The translations under genes and the position numbers were made by a program. Shown piece by piece: positions 31,810-42,387 of a DNA stretch of 64,000 nucleotides (position 1 is its first letter; each line of letters begins with the position of its first letter). This DNA is from Mycoplasma wenyonii str. Massachusetts (GTDB lineage Bacteria; Bacillota_I; Bacilli_A; Mycoplasmatales; Mycoplasmoidaceae). The stretch is from positions 586,229 to 650,228 of the forward strand of contig NC_018149.1 of assembly GCF_000277795.1 (NCBI RefSeq), read 5' to 3'. Under the pieces are notes generated by a model. The model ran no database searches and was not told the DNA's origin. It saw only the letters and a list, made by a program, of their open reading frames with translations.

Positions 31810-33011
31810 TTACTTAATTAATTCAGTTTCTACAAACTTTCCAATTTCTATATTGAAAGGTAAATCTTTACCATCTTTGGTTTTTAATTTTCCTTGTTTG
31901 ATCTCTGTATAGCTAGGGTCTCAGAGATATCAATTTCACTCATTTTTTAGAGGGATCTTCTTAGCAATTCCTTCCTTCGGATCTTCAGACCCCTCTTTTT
32001 TATATAGGTTTTGAGGGTTATCTTGTGAGTTTGTGGAGAATCAGTCGTGAATTACGATGTTGCCTTGACCCTTATCCTTTTTATTCCTATCACTCTTCAA
32101 AACCACCCCATCTCCTTGCAATCCAGCCCAAAGAGTTCTTCCGTTTGTGAATACGTTTTTAACTAAAACACCAGGCGCAATAATCTCTTTCTCCCCTCTT
32201 TGCAATTTCATCCCCACAGTTAATGCAATACTCATGCCACCAGGAATTTCTAGTTTTTGGAATCCTAATCGTTTTCCACTTGTACCTTCCTTCAAACTCT
32301 CAACAACAACCATCTCACCTCCACGTTTATAGAACTCTTTAAGACAATTTCCGAAAACAATTTGTCCGCCTAAAGATAATCTACTATTGTCTTCTGTCTT
32401 TCAAAACAAACCAGTTTCTCCAAATTTATCCCTCAATTTTTTCACATCATTTGTATTGTTTTTCAACTGTCCTTCCAGAACATCTTTCAAACACTTTCAA
32501 TTAACTCCTTGTGAACCATCAACAATAGTTACTAATCCTTGGAACTCTACTTTATTACTGGTATCTCCGACACCAATAAGAATAAATTTCTTCTTGGTAT
32601 ATCCACCCACAATACCTTTTATTCCATTCTTTCCCACAAGATGACCTCTTTTATTTCCTCCTCGCGCATCTAATTGTGTTTCAATTAAGGTCAGCTCTCC
32701 ATCTTTAATTTCTTTCATATCCGTTGTTTCATTCTGCATTGTTCTATCCTCGCTTGTAGCAGTTTCAGTACCACTCACTCTAGCGACATATCCATAGGAG
32801 TAAGCCATATGCCCCAATGCTCCAGCAGCACCTTCTCTCATTCTTCAACCATTAAATCAAGGACCGACTCTAGCCTCTTCTCATCATTTACCAGTAACCT
32901 TTCCAGTTGTTGAGACTATCCTAGTTAGTTCGGGATGGACACTCGCAAATAAAGCAGGGGCGAGTATGCTACCTAAAAAAATTAATCCTTTAAATGCGCC
33001 GGGGGGGGCAA
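31810..33011 (-). pseudogene. Family B gene out of frame at a poly-C run after its start
   Basis: In family B genes elsewhere the start is TTG within AAGATTG. Here the same TTG (33011) is followed at once by eight C on the coding strand, which leads to TAA after ten codons. The body (GLIFLGS anchor, MAYSYGYVAR, LTLIET, KKKFILIGVG, GLVTIVDG, MSIALTVG, IAPGVLVKN and the DPSYTEI ending) is intact in the next frame and would be joined by a ninth C. An overlapping ATT would be in the body frame, so some expression at this length is possible. The body ends at TAA 31810-31812. Confidence 0.6.
33001..33008 (-). repeat. C8 homopolymer directly after the start codon of a family B gene
   Basis: The tract is eight bases, G on the plus strand. 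It begins with the second codon of the family B gene, where a one-base change decides the frame. Confidence 0.8.
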
Positions 33012-33062
33012 TCTTTATTGTCTAGGGAACTATGTTACTATTGGGGATTTTAAGTCTTAGTA

Positions 33063-34174
33063 TTACTTAATTAATTTATAGGTATAAGGTAACTCTGCAT
33101 TGTTATTTCATGGGAGATAGTGTCCATTCTTAGTTCTTAGCCTTCCTTCTTTTATCTCTGTATAGCTAGGATCTCAGAGATAGTATTGTCTTTGGTTGTT
33201 TAGGGGGATTTTTGAAATAACACCCTTGTCTTGTTTGGTCACTCCTAGCTCTATTAAGCTTCTGAAATTTTTACCTTTGTTTTCTACCTCTTTTCATTTG
33301 CTCTTTAGCGCTCCCTTCGCGAATTTCAAATCATGCACAACAACATAAGGTCTGTTGTTGCTACCCTTTTGACCTGTGTAAAGATTTTGATCCTTTTCTT
33401 TAACTCTTACTCTTATTGGAGCACTTCTTGATAATTTTTTGCTCCCTGATGGGCCACTACCACCATTAGTAATTTCCCTCTTCCCAAAAGTAGCAGTTAA
33501 TGTAAGACCTAAATCAAAACCTAAAACTCCAACTCGTTTATCGTTTTTGTTTTTTAATTCAGTTGCAATAAAGCCTGGCTGTTGATCAATATTTTCATAT
33601 TTTTTAAAGAAAACCTTATCGTCACAGTAACCATTTTGTATTGTGGTCGGACCTGAATTGTTTTTGCATTGTGCATTTATTCCTTTATGTGCATCTTTCA
33701 CTAAAGAGACTAAGCCTGTAACTTCAACATCTTTAGTGTTTACATTGACTCCCATTAAAAAGAATTTCTTGGGAGTTAAACCATTACGAGAGCTGTCATT
33801 TGATTTGATTGAAGATTGAGTATCTCCTACCTTTTCTATTAATCTGAGTTCCCCTTCTGCTTCTTTTAGATTTCTCTTTACTCGTTTTCCTCCTTCCGCG
33901 CCTTCGAAATAATTTGTACCATTGGCTCTTACCACATAACCATATGAATAGTCAGTTGGTTTATCAAATGCATTTGATAATCATTTGGAATTAAAAACTG
34001 GGGTAACGTAACCCGTTTGTCAGTTAGTTCCTATTTCTTTATTTGTTACTTCTATTGATCTATCTAACTGCCCCCCCCGAGTGTTAAGTGATTAGAACCA
34101 AAAAAGAAAGAAGGGCCACCAAGACTACCTAAAGTAATTAATCCTTTACCTAAAGTGATTGTTCCTCTTGACAA
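33063..34174 (-). pseudogene. Family A gene out of frame at a poly-G tract
   Basis: The N-terminal frame from TTG 34174 encodes the family A anchor (TLGKGLITLGSLGGPSFFF). It then enters eight G (C8 at 34071-34078) and stops at TAG two codons later. The body, from QLDRSIEV to the ELPYTYKLIK end at TAA 33063-33065, is intact one frame away. It has a TAA and no start just upstream of the tract. Nine G would make a protein of about 370 residues closely matching the in-frame paralog at 40042. The start region is 203 bp from the divergent endonuclease copy 2. Confidence 0.65.
34071..34078 (-). repeat. G8 homopolymer tract in a family A gene (out of frame)
   Basis: It is in the same relative place as the run at 31609, about 32 codons into the gene. 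The 31609 gene has an A-interrupted longer run and is in frame; this one is one base short. Confidence 0.8.
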
Positions 34175-34377
34175 TCTAGCTAAGAAGAACAAATATTAAA
34201 TTCTGAGAATTTTAAATAGGTAACTGCAAGGGAAGATTGTCAATGGAGCCAGAAAAGGTTGTTGGTGTTTTAGGAGATTTCATTACTCTTTCCGAAAAGA
34301 AAAACAAGACTTTTATTCAGGTTTCTAAGTAATAAAAAATTTAAAAATTCATCCTTTTTGTCATTTTTAGCTAATAA

Positions 34378-35028
34378 ATGTATAACAAATTGTTGGTTGT
34401 GGAGAACAATACTTTTTTAGTTACTTATATTGACAGTGAGTTTGCGGAAGAAGGGGAAAGAACGATTGATGAATGTTTTAGAGAAGAAATAGAAAAAGCA
34501 GATAGAGTAAAAATGTCTGTGGCATATTTTGGTCGCGATTCTCTACAAGAAATAGAAAGATTGGTTAAAGAGGGAAAAATTAAATACATTTGTTTAATTC
34601 TTGGAATGTACTTCTTTATTGGATTGCAGGAGTCGATGTACAACATGGTTATAAAAATGCACATGCAGTGACAAGAAAAGGGGGTGGGAGAGATAAGACT
34701 TCTGGATTATTATCCTAATCACGGAAAACTTTACTGTTTTTATAAAAATGGCCATATCTTTTCGGCGATAATAGGCTCTCCTAACTTAAGTTTTTTAATT
34801 CCGATGGACAAAAAAATAAAACCCAGACAATATGAAATGGCGGAACTAATTCACAAGCCCTCTTCACTAAGACGTTATAGAAAACGTATGGAGAAATTGA
34901 GATCAGATAGATTCTCGAAAAATATGACTTTTCTAGAACAATATAAATCTGTTGTTACTTCAGAAAAAATTAACGCAAAGGGGAAGATAAAGCAAAAAAC
35001 TAAAATTACTTACACAAAAAATTACTAA
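34378..35028 (+). CDS. PLD-type nuclease subunit of an NgoFVII-like restriction endonuclease (copy 2)
   Basis: The 216-residue protein starts at ATG 34378, with one internal TGA read as Trp. It keeps the PLD half-motif H-G-K-L-Y then I-I-G-S-P-N-L-S and the strands VKMSVAYFG and IKYICLILGMY. It is clearly paralogous to 6151-6711 and has the complete N-terminus that copy 1 lost. The C-terminal tail is basic (KGKIKQKTK). It is followed 4 bp later by the second subunit gene, as in copy 1. No methyltransferase gene is present. Confidence 0.65.
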
Positions 35029-35032
35029 AGCA

Positions 35033-35626
35033 ATGATCAATCTTGAAGAATTAGAACAATCAGAAGCTTTAAGAACCATCGTCATCCCTTTGGTTGTTCC
35101 AACAGAACAAGAAATTACTGACAATGCTGATTTAGATTTATCTTTCTCACCTTTAAACGCTTGTTACAGCAAACCAGCAGTTAATGAAAAAACTGGCGAA
35201 AGACAAAGTTGATGTGAAGTTAGACTAACCATAGAAGGGGAAGATAACTTACCTTCTAAGAAGGATTGGTTTTACTTAATGACAGACGATAGACGTTTTG
35301 ATAAAGCTTGTTTTTCTGGTAGGGGGAAAAAGGTTAAGTGGTTGAATACTTTTAAAAATGAAGATATGATTGGTGACTGAATCAAGAATAGATTGGTAGA
35401 GTGTGAATTAATTGAAGAATTTTGATATACAGATGAAGATAAAAGGAAGTCCGGAGTGGTTACTAAAGAAGCTTTAGAAATTTATGGTGGTGACAAGATA
35501 TATCTAAAGAAAACTTCTAAGACTTATAAGGACGAAGAGGGAATTGATAGAGATGTTTGATTAATCTCTTTTCCTTTCCTCTTTTGAAGTGAAATGGACG
35601 AATTGGCTAAATTGGCTGATAAATAA
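35033..35626 (+). CDS. DNA-binding subunit of an NgoFVII-like endonuclease (copy 2)
   Basis: The 197-residue protein starts at ATG 35033, four bases after the PLD gene stop, so the two are translationally coupled. It has the same conserved positions as 6738-7373: VPTEQE, LNACYSKP, EVRLT, EDNLPS, FSGRGKK, and a final ISFP. It corresponds to the B3-like DNA-recognition region that normally follows the PLD domain in one NgoFVII-type polypeptide. Two independent copies with the same split indicate that the split is stable, not a sequencing error. Confidence 0.55.
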
Positions 35627-35687
35627 AGCTTTCTCTTACTATCTACTTTTACTTCTAGTTTTGAATTAAATAGTTCTTTTTAGGGTT

Positions 35688-36811
35688 TTATTTAAGTAAT
35701 TCGCTAGTTCAAGTAGGCTTATTTACATTTACTCCTCACTTTATTTCCTTTTCTATACCTCTACCAATTCCAGTTTCTGTAATTACAACTTGATCTAGTC
35801 TGACTCCTATAACTTCAGTAATTTTTTCATTTATTTTTATTTCTTGAAGTAGTTTCTTTTTATCCTTATTTGTTTCTTCTAATTTATTTTCTTGACCCAT
35901 AACTTGAATATCTAATGGAAAGAATGTTTCTACTTTGTCATTTCATTGTTCTATTTCTCCTGAAGACATAAATCAACCTCTTGGTTGTATTGTCCTCGCC
36001 TCTTCTTTTTTCCCTAACACTACACTTGCGTTGTAGTAAAAAATATTTGCTTGCGCTTGGTCGTCCAATAAAACAGAAAAATCCATCCCACGATTTTTGT
36101 GTTGTAATCACGTTGTATATAACAATTCTTCTGCCCTCCCTAGTCCCGACCCTTCCATAATATTTTCTCCAGCCCTAACCATTGCAAAACCTCCCTTTAA
36201 AGATTGTGTGAGCTTCTTATCTAACTCTTCTTGTTGTTCGTTATTATTCCATTTACTAATATCACTAACTCCTTCTTTCCAAATATCTTTTTCTTTATTC
36301 CCCTCGCTCAACACAGAAGGCATTAAATATATTGACCCACCCTCTCCCCTTGCGATAATTAATCAAACTTTCTTAGCTTCTTCTTTAGTTATTTCTTCTA
36401 TCTTTACTTTTGCGCTACCACTCTTTTCCTTGTCTGAACTAATCTTTGCTAATGTAATCCCCCCTTTAAGTCCTTTACCATTTTTTATTTCTCCTTCACT
36501 TTGTATTACTTCTTTCTTAAAAAATAACTTATAAATGTTGTTGTTTTTAACATCCAATAACTTTTTTAATTGTTCATCATTGTGTAATCCTTGTCATTTA
36601 TTACCACTACTTTCTTTAACTGAATATTTATTAGATTCTTGCTCTTTGGTTAATTCTTTTTCTGTCTCATTTTCTCACTTTAATAATCACTTAAATTGTC
36701 TTTGTTCTTTTGTGGTGATATCGGGTGAGAAATTCCATAATAGATCAAGGGGCTTCCACTTGTTGCCAAAACCATTAATAGCTTTGTAAGGGGGCTCACG
36801 CTTCCAAGCAT
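35688..36811 (-). pseudogene. Family C gene with a frameshift after the N-terminal anchor
   Basis: An N-terminal frame from ATG 36811 gives the family C anchor (SPLTKLLMVLATSGSPLIYYG) but stops at TAA after about 40 codons. The body, from RQFKWLL to the TWTSELLK ending (TAA 35688-35690), is intact one frame away. Unlike the other broken copies, there is no long G run at the break, so this is probably a fixed small deletion. The body has the motifs KWQGL, IYKLFF and YFPLDIQV-like segments of the family. Confidence 0.55.
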
Positions 36812-37004
36812 AAAACCTAAAAATCTAAAACTGTTGATTATTCTATTTTTTCAAAAACTGTGTTAAGGATTTGCGAAATCAAACTGATTCAATTCCAGTT
36901 AATGAATTAGAAGGGGTTCTAGGATCGGGAAAATATCCAACTTAGTTACAGGCTTTGATGAGGCAAAAAAGAGATTTAATTATTTTTAAATTAATCATTT
37001 TTTT

Positions 37005-37697
37005 GTGTTAGGTGCGAAGATTTTTTTAACTGCTGTTAGTGGTGTTGGTGGTTTAATTGGCTACACTTCTTTTTCTATTCCGAAATGAGACCCTCCAAAT
37101 ATATGAAGAATAAGAGCTAATAGTAAGTTCTATTTAACTACTTGCAGTAACAGAGCAAGGTTAGATGACGGGAAATTAGAAAATGCTGAGGGCAGTGACA
37201 AGGAATGGGTTTACTCAGATTTATTAATCTATTTAATTGTTAAAAATTCAGGAGAAATAAATGAAGGGTCTGAGCTTCAATTATGAGGAGAAGGAAATTA
37301 TACAAAATTCAAGGGACCAAAAGTTTATATCCCTGAAAAATATGGTATACAAAATTTGCAAGATAAGTTAAATGATGACGGGGATGACTCCAAATTTGAT
37401 TTAACAATTGAGGGAGAAAGCAATAGACTTGGTGAAATAAGTGCGGGAACAAATTCTCAACAATATGGCGATTTCATCAAATGTAAGAAAAAGTTATTTA
37501 AATTTGAAAAATATCCTAAACCTGAAACAAGAATCAAAGACATTAAATTAAAAGACGTTCTATTTTCTTTAAAGGATTGTGGCGAAAATAATTACAAAGG
37601 GGTTAGAGGTTGTTCAATAGAAATTAAATCTACAGGTAAACAGACTACAAAACAATTAACTTGAAACGAATTGAAACCTATAGTATTGATTGATTAA
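37005..37697 (+). CDS. Single-anchor surface-like protein, unknown
   Basis: The 230-residue protein starts at GTG 37005. N-terminal anchor: IFLTAVSGVGGLIGYTSF. The exterior part has four Cys (near residues 44, 165, 198 and 207) that could form disulfides, and it ends in a short acidic motif. It has no recognised domain and is not clearly a member of family A, B or C. It lies in the centre of the accessory island, after the convergent family C gene. Confidence 0.6.
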
Positions 37698-37785
37698 CAA
37701 TTACTAATTAGTACTTACTTATTGAAATATTTATTTAATAACTTAAAATATAGAGTATTTGTTAGAGTTTTGTTTTAGAGGTTAG

Positions 37786-38307
37786 ATGTTGGTGGTTTTT
37801 CAAAATGGTCTTGCTGCAACGTCACCGCATCTTACATATTGCAGTGTTGCTTTTTCTTGTGCGTTAGCTTTATGTATTCTTTTTTCTTTCGTTTCTCAAT
37901 TTTTATATATGAAGAAAACAAAAACTTATAAGTACTTACACACAGATTTATTCTTTTTATTCTTTGTAGGATTTCTTTTCTTTGGCGCGGCCGCTATTAC
38001 TCAAATGTATGATGCCGCCGCCACTTCTGTTGAAACTAAAATAAACTGGCAATATCGAGTGATTAGGGGTTCTTGGATAGGGAGTGGTGGGGTTGTTGGG
38101 TTGATTTGTTCATACTTTTTCTTCATAAAAGTTATGAATAGAGATGAAGATATGATTAGTCAAGTTGCAATAGATAGTGCTTCTGATTTGCATTCTGAGG
38201 GTGAAGAAATTAATGAAACTGAAGGACTAGAAGTTGCTGGAGAAAGTGTGGATGGAGATGCTGAGCCTACTGAAGAAATTTTTGTTAGTCCAGAATTAAA
38301 CATTTAG
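37786..38307 (+). CDS. Multi-helix membrane protein with acidic tail (pair 2)
   Basis: The 173-residue protein starts at ATG 37786. It has about four hydrophobic segments, then an acidic tail (SEGEEINETEGLEVAGES). It matches the architecture of 24164-24655 and is followed by a homologue of that gene's partner 41 bp downstream. Function is unknown. An adhesion or secretion role is only a guess. Confidence 0.7.
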   Translation: MLVVFQNGLAATSPHLTYCSVAFSCALALCILFSFVSQFLYMKKTKTYKYLHTDLFFLFFVGFLFFGAAAITQMYDAAATSVETKINWQYRVIRGSWIGSGGVVGLICSYFFFIKVMNRDEDMISQVAIDSASDLHSEGEEINETEGLEVAGESVDGDAEPTEEIFVSPELNI

Positions 38308-38348
38308 AAATGTTCTGAATTCCTTTTCTTCAAGAAATAACTGGTAGA

Positions 38349-38753
38349 ATGGCCGCTGAAAAAACAGGATATTTAATTTCTGGGGTAGGAGTTTTCGCTC
38401 TTTCTGCAATCATTTACTGGCAATATAAGAAGATAAGTGAAACTAAAAATACTGTAGGGATGAGCAAAGGGTTTTTGTTTGGCCAACTGCTCGCTTGCTT
38501 GTTCATTGTAATAGCTTCCGCCTTCAGAATTTCACATGTTAACGACTCTCCAGCAGATGGTGTTTCTGTCAATGCCTCTTTAATTTCTATCGGTTTCTTC
38601 CTATTTTTTGTTAATCTTTACACACTAAAGATGAAATTGTCTCACTCCCTTCTAGCGAAAAAGGCAGGAGTATCTGAAGCTCAATACTATGAAAATGTAA
38701 TTCTACCTACTCTAGATGTTGATAGCCTGGTAAATCAAATTACTCTTCAATAA
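38349..38753 (+). CDS. Multi-helix membrane protein, SEYY-tail type (pair 2)
   Basis: The 134-residue protein starts at ATG 38349. It has about four hydrophobic segments, with a tail matching its paralog at 23735 (AKKAGVSEAQYYENVI against AAKKANMSESEYYNQV). It is the second gene of the duplicated pair and lies just upstream of the plus-strand B-A-B array. Confidence 0.7.
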   Translation: MAAEKTGYLISGVGVFALSAIIYWQYKKISETKNTVGMSKGFLFGQLLACLFIVIASAFRISHVNDSPADGVSVNASLISIGFFLFFVNLYTLKMKLSHSLLAKKAGVSEAQYYENVILPTLDVDSLVNQITLQ

Positions 38754-38771
38754 GTTTTTTAATAACAAAGA

Positions 38772-39980
38772 TTGTCTTTACCTTTTTTGGGAAAGGGTTT
38801 CATTGTTGTAGGTAGTGTAATAAGTCCCTCTCTATTTGGCCTTTTACAACTTCAAAAACAACCTAGATTAATTGAAACGGTAGGAAAAATAACTGGAGAT
38901 TTGTCAAGTGAAACATGAATATTTCCAAGATTTAAAGGTTGAAGAATGAAGGAAGGTGCTTCTGGTACAGTAGGTAGTCTTGCTTATTCTTATGGATATG
39001 TTGCGAGAATAAGTGGTACTGAAACTGCCACTTCAGGTGAAAGAAAAATACAAAATGAAACAACAGATATGAAAGGAATTCAAGATGGGGAGTTGACTCT
39101 AATTGAAACTAAATGAGGTTCTCTAATGGATGAAGATCAAAAGACTTTACCTGCTAAGAGGGGTAAAGTGATGAAAGTTGTTGGCGGCTATACCAATAAG
39201 AAATTTTTATTGATAGGAGTTGGTAAAACTAGCAATCAAATTGAATTCCGAGGATTAATTAGTATTGTGAAGGATGAAGGGCCATCTCAAGCGAAATGTT
39301 GAAGGGAATTCAAAGAAAATGAAAAAGATAAATCGATAAGAACGAGTATCAATAGTAAGTTTTCGGGAAGCGGACTTTTGCTAAGCAACACTTATGGAAT
39401 TGATGGAGGAGCATATAGCAAGCAAGGTCGTGCCTTAGTTGGTAATTGTGCTAAAGAATTCTTCAAAGGTAAAAGTCAAATTCCTTTTATTGAACAACTG
39501 AAAGGGGATAACGACAAGCAAGTAGGGTTTCAAGAATTAAATATTGAAGGTGGAATGAGTATTGCAATAAGTACAGGAATGAAGAAAGAAAGTGGAAAGA
39601 AAGAAGATATTATTGCACCTGGAATTATGGTTAAAAACAAATTTGACGGAGGGAAAGGAAAAACTTTGTGAGTCGGTTTACAAGGAGATGGAATAGCTAA
39701 AACTGACAGTCAAACTAATGGGAAACAAAAAAGAAAATCAAATCAAGGTTGAATGGCGATACTTGACTGAGAGTCAACTAAATCTGAAGAGAATCTAACA
39801 GGAATCTATGGTGGAACAAGTGAAGTTAAAAAGATTGACTTAGATCAGAATAGAAAATACTACCTTTGAGATCCTAGCTTCACAAGAATAAAAGGAGGTA
39901 AGTTAATAACCAAAAATGAAAAAGAATTGCCTTTCAAGCTAGAAATTGGAAAGTTTGTGGAAACTAAATTAATTAAGTAA
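38772..39980 (+). CDS. Family B surface-like protein (in frame)
   Basis: The 402-residue protein starts at TTG 38772 within AAGATTG. It has anchor GKGFIVVGSVISPSLFGLL and motifs AYSYGYVAR, LTLIETKW, KKFLLIGVG, GLISIVKD, KQGRALVGNC, QELNIEGGMSIAI, IIAPGIMVKN and YYLWDPSFTRI. No homopolymer tract is present, so this gene is always in frame. No known domain is recognised. It is probably surface exposed. Confidence 0.7.
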
Positions 39981-40027
39981 GTTCCATACCACCTTCTTAA
40001 AATCCTTAGAAATTACCATAAACTGAT

Positions 40028-40041
40028 CTCTTCTCTAAGAG
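40028..40041 (+). promoter_or_regulatory. Hairpin directly before the TTG start of a family A gene
   Basis: CTCTT-CTCT-AAGAG ends right at the start codon (40042). The 60 bp upstream is nearly identical to the region before the family A gene at 31709, including AAAATCCTTAGAAATTACC. Confidence 0.5.
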
Positions 40042-41133
40042 TTGATCAGTGTTCCAACTTTAAGTAAAGGATTAATTACTTTAGGTAGTCTTGGTGGCCC
40101 TTCTTTTTTCTTTAGTTCTAGTTACTTATCTCTTGAGGGCAATAGATTAATAGAAGTAACAAATAACGAAAAAAATACTGAATGACAAAAAGGTTACATC
40201 ACTCCAGTTTTTGATTCCAAATGACTCGGGGGGGGCTTTGAAAAACCAACCAGCTATTCATATGGTTATGTAGCGAGAGCTAATGGTACAAATTATTTCG
40301 AAAGCGAAGACAAAAGTCGGAGAGCAAAGAGAAACTTAAAGGAGGCTGAAGGAGAGCTCAGGTTAATAGAAAAGGTAGGAGATACTCAATCTTCAATCCA
40401 ATCAAAAGAAAACTCTCGTAATGGTCTAACTCCTAAGAAATTCTTTCTAATGGGAGTCAATGTGAAAACTAAAGAGGTTGAAGTTACAGGTTTAGTTTCT
40501 TTAGTGAAAACAAAACACCCAGGAATCAAAAGTAAATGTCAGAGGGATGAAAGTATGGCAATACAAAATGGTTATTGCGATGATAAGGTCTTTTTTAAAC
40601 AATATGAGAATATTGAAGATCAACCGGGCTTTGTCGAAACTCAATTAAAAAATGACAAAGATCAACAAGTGGGAGTATTGGAAATAAAAGGAGGGAATGA
40701 ACTCACTGCCATTTTTGGGAATGGAATAAAAAAATCAAGTAACGTTAGCTTGAGACACTGATCTAGAAGCGCACCTTTACAAGTGTTAGTTTCTCAAAAA
40801 CCACAAAATCTTTTTGTTGGGCCAAAAACTAAAAGTGGTAAAAAATACAATCGTCCATATGTTGTTGTTCATGATTTGAAATTTGCAGAAGGGGTTTTGA
40901 GAGATAAATGGAAAGCTGTTGAAAATAATATGGCTAATTTAATACAAGTGGGAATGACTAAATTATCAAAAGGGAAAATCTCAAAAGTCCCTTTCAACAA
41001 AGATAGACAATACTATCTTTGAGATCCTAGCTATACAGAGATAAAAGATGGGACATTAAAGACTAAAGAAGGTTACAAACTACCTTGAAAAGTAAACTTC
41101 TCTCTTCCCTACACTATCAGCCTAATTAAGTAA
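40042..41133 (+). CDS. Family A surface-like protein with in-frame G8 tract
   Basis: The 363-residue protein starts at TTG 40042. It has anchor LSKGLITLGSLGGPSFFF, then an in-frame GGG GGG GG run (40228-40235) about 62 codons in, at W-L-G-G-G-F. The body has the family A motifs KKFFLMGVN, GLVSLVKTKHPGIKSKC, NGYCDDKVFFK, VGVLEI, RPYVVVHDLKFAEG and YYLWDPSYTEI. It lies between two family B genes. Confidence 0.7.
40228..40235 (+). repeat. G8 homopolymer tract in a family A gene (in frame)
   Basis: Here the run is in frame at eight bases. It lies at a different site in the gene from the runs at 31609 and 34071. Confidence 0.8.
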
Positions 41134-41184
41134 CACTAAGACTTAAAATCCCCAATAGTAACATAGTTTCCTAGACAATAAAGA

Positions 41185-42345
41185 TTGCCACTTCCCGCTT
41201 TAGGTAAAGGATTAATTATTTTAGGTAGTGCAATAAGTCCTTCTTTATTTAGCCTTTTACAACTGAAACAACAATCTAGATTAGTTGAAACAGTAGGAGA
41301 AGTGTCGGGGAAGCTGTGAAATGAAGTTAAAGTTGGTCCTTGATTTGATAGTTGAAGAATGAGGGAGGGGGCTGGCGCAGGAAATATGGCTTATTCCTAT
41401 GGATATGTTCTACGGATGTCTGGTAGTGAGAATGCTTCAATAGAAAAAAGAACTATAACAAATGAAACCAATGACACTAAAGTTCCCATGTCTGGAGCAT
41501 TAACCCTCATCGAAACTAAATTAAGTCCTAGAAAAGGTTGATTAGTGAATAAAAATTCAATAGAACCAGTTATTGGCGGTTACACCAATAAAAAGTTCCT
41601 TCTTATAGGGATAGGTAATACAAGCAATGAGATTGAATTTCAAGGATTAGTAAGTATTGTGAAAGATGGAGGTCCATCGAATGCAAAGTGCTGAAAGGAA
41701 TTTAAAGATACAAGTGTTCAAGCAGAAATCAAAAAACAATTTAATGGTAGCGGTCTTTTGCTGAGCGGCACATATGATGGGCAATATAGTAAGCAGGGTC
41801 GAGCTTTAATAGGTAATTGTTCTAAAGAGTTTTACAAAAACAAAAATACAAGCGAAATTCCTGTTATTGAAGAATTAAAGGGTGGGGAGAGTGGAAGTCG
41901 AATTGGGTTACAAGAACTGAATATCAATGGAGGGATGAGTATAGCTGTTGCTGTTGGACTAAAGGAAAAGGGATGGTATAAGAGAGAAATTATTGCTCCA
42001 GGTATTTTGGTTAAAAATCAATTCAACGATGGCAAAACTTTATGAGTTGGATTACAAGGGGATGGCAAAGCTAAGATGCGAGATCATGCAAAAAGCTATA
42101 GAATGCCTGGTCAGGGTTGAGTGGCCATACATGATTGAAAATCAACCAAAGCTGAAGAGAATCTAAAAGTAGGTAAAGAAACAGGAAAAGTTAAAAAGAT
42201 AACTTTAGGTGAAGGCAGAAAATACTACCTTTGAGATCCTAGCTATACAAGAATAGAAAAAGGAGAGCTAATAACCAAAGATGGTAAAAAAATACCTTGA
42301 AAATTTGATATTAAGTTTCCTTTTACCTCTAAATTAATCAAATAA
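41185..42345 (+). CDS. Family B surface-like protein (in frame)
   Basis: The 386-residue protein starts at TTG 41185 within CAATAAAGATTG, a leader shared with the out-of-frame copy at 33011. In place of the poly-C run it has CCACTTCCC, so the frame is fixed. It has anchor GKGLIILGSAISPSLFSLL and the body motifs AYSYGYVLR, LTLIETKL, KKFLLIGIG, GLVSIVKDGG, KQGRALIGNC, MSIAVAVG and YYLWDPSYTRI. It is the last gene of the island, 42 bp before ymdB. Confidence 0.7.
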
Positions 42346-42387
42346 ACCTTTAAATTTAAGCTAAATTACTGTTTCAGAGAGTAATCT

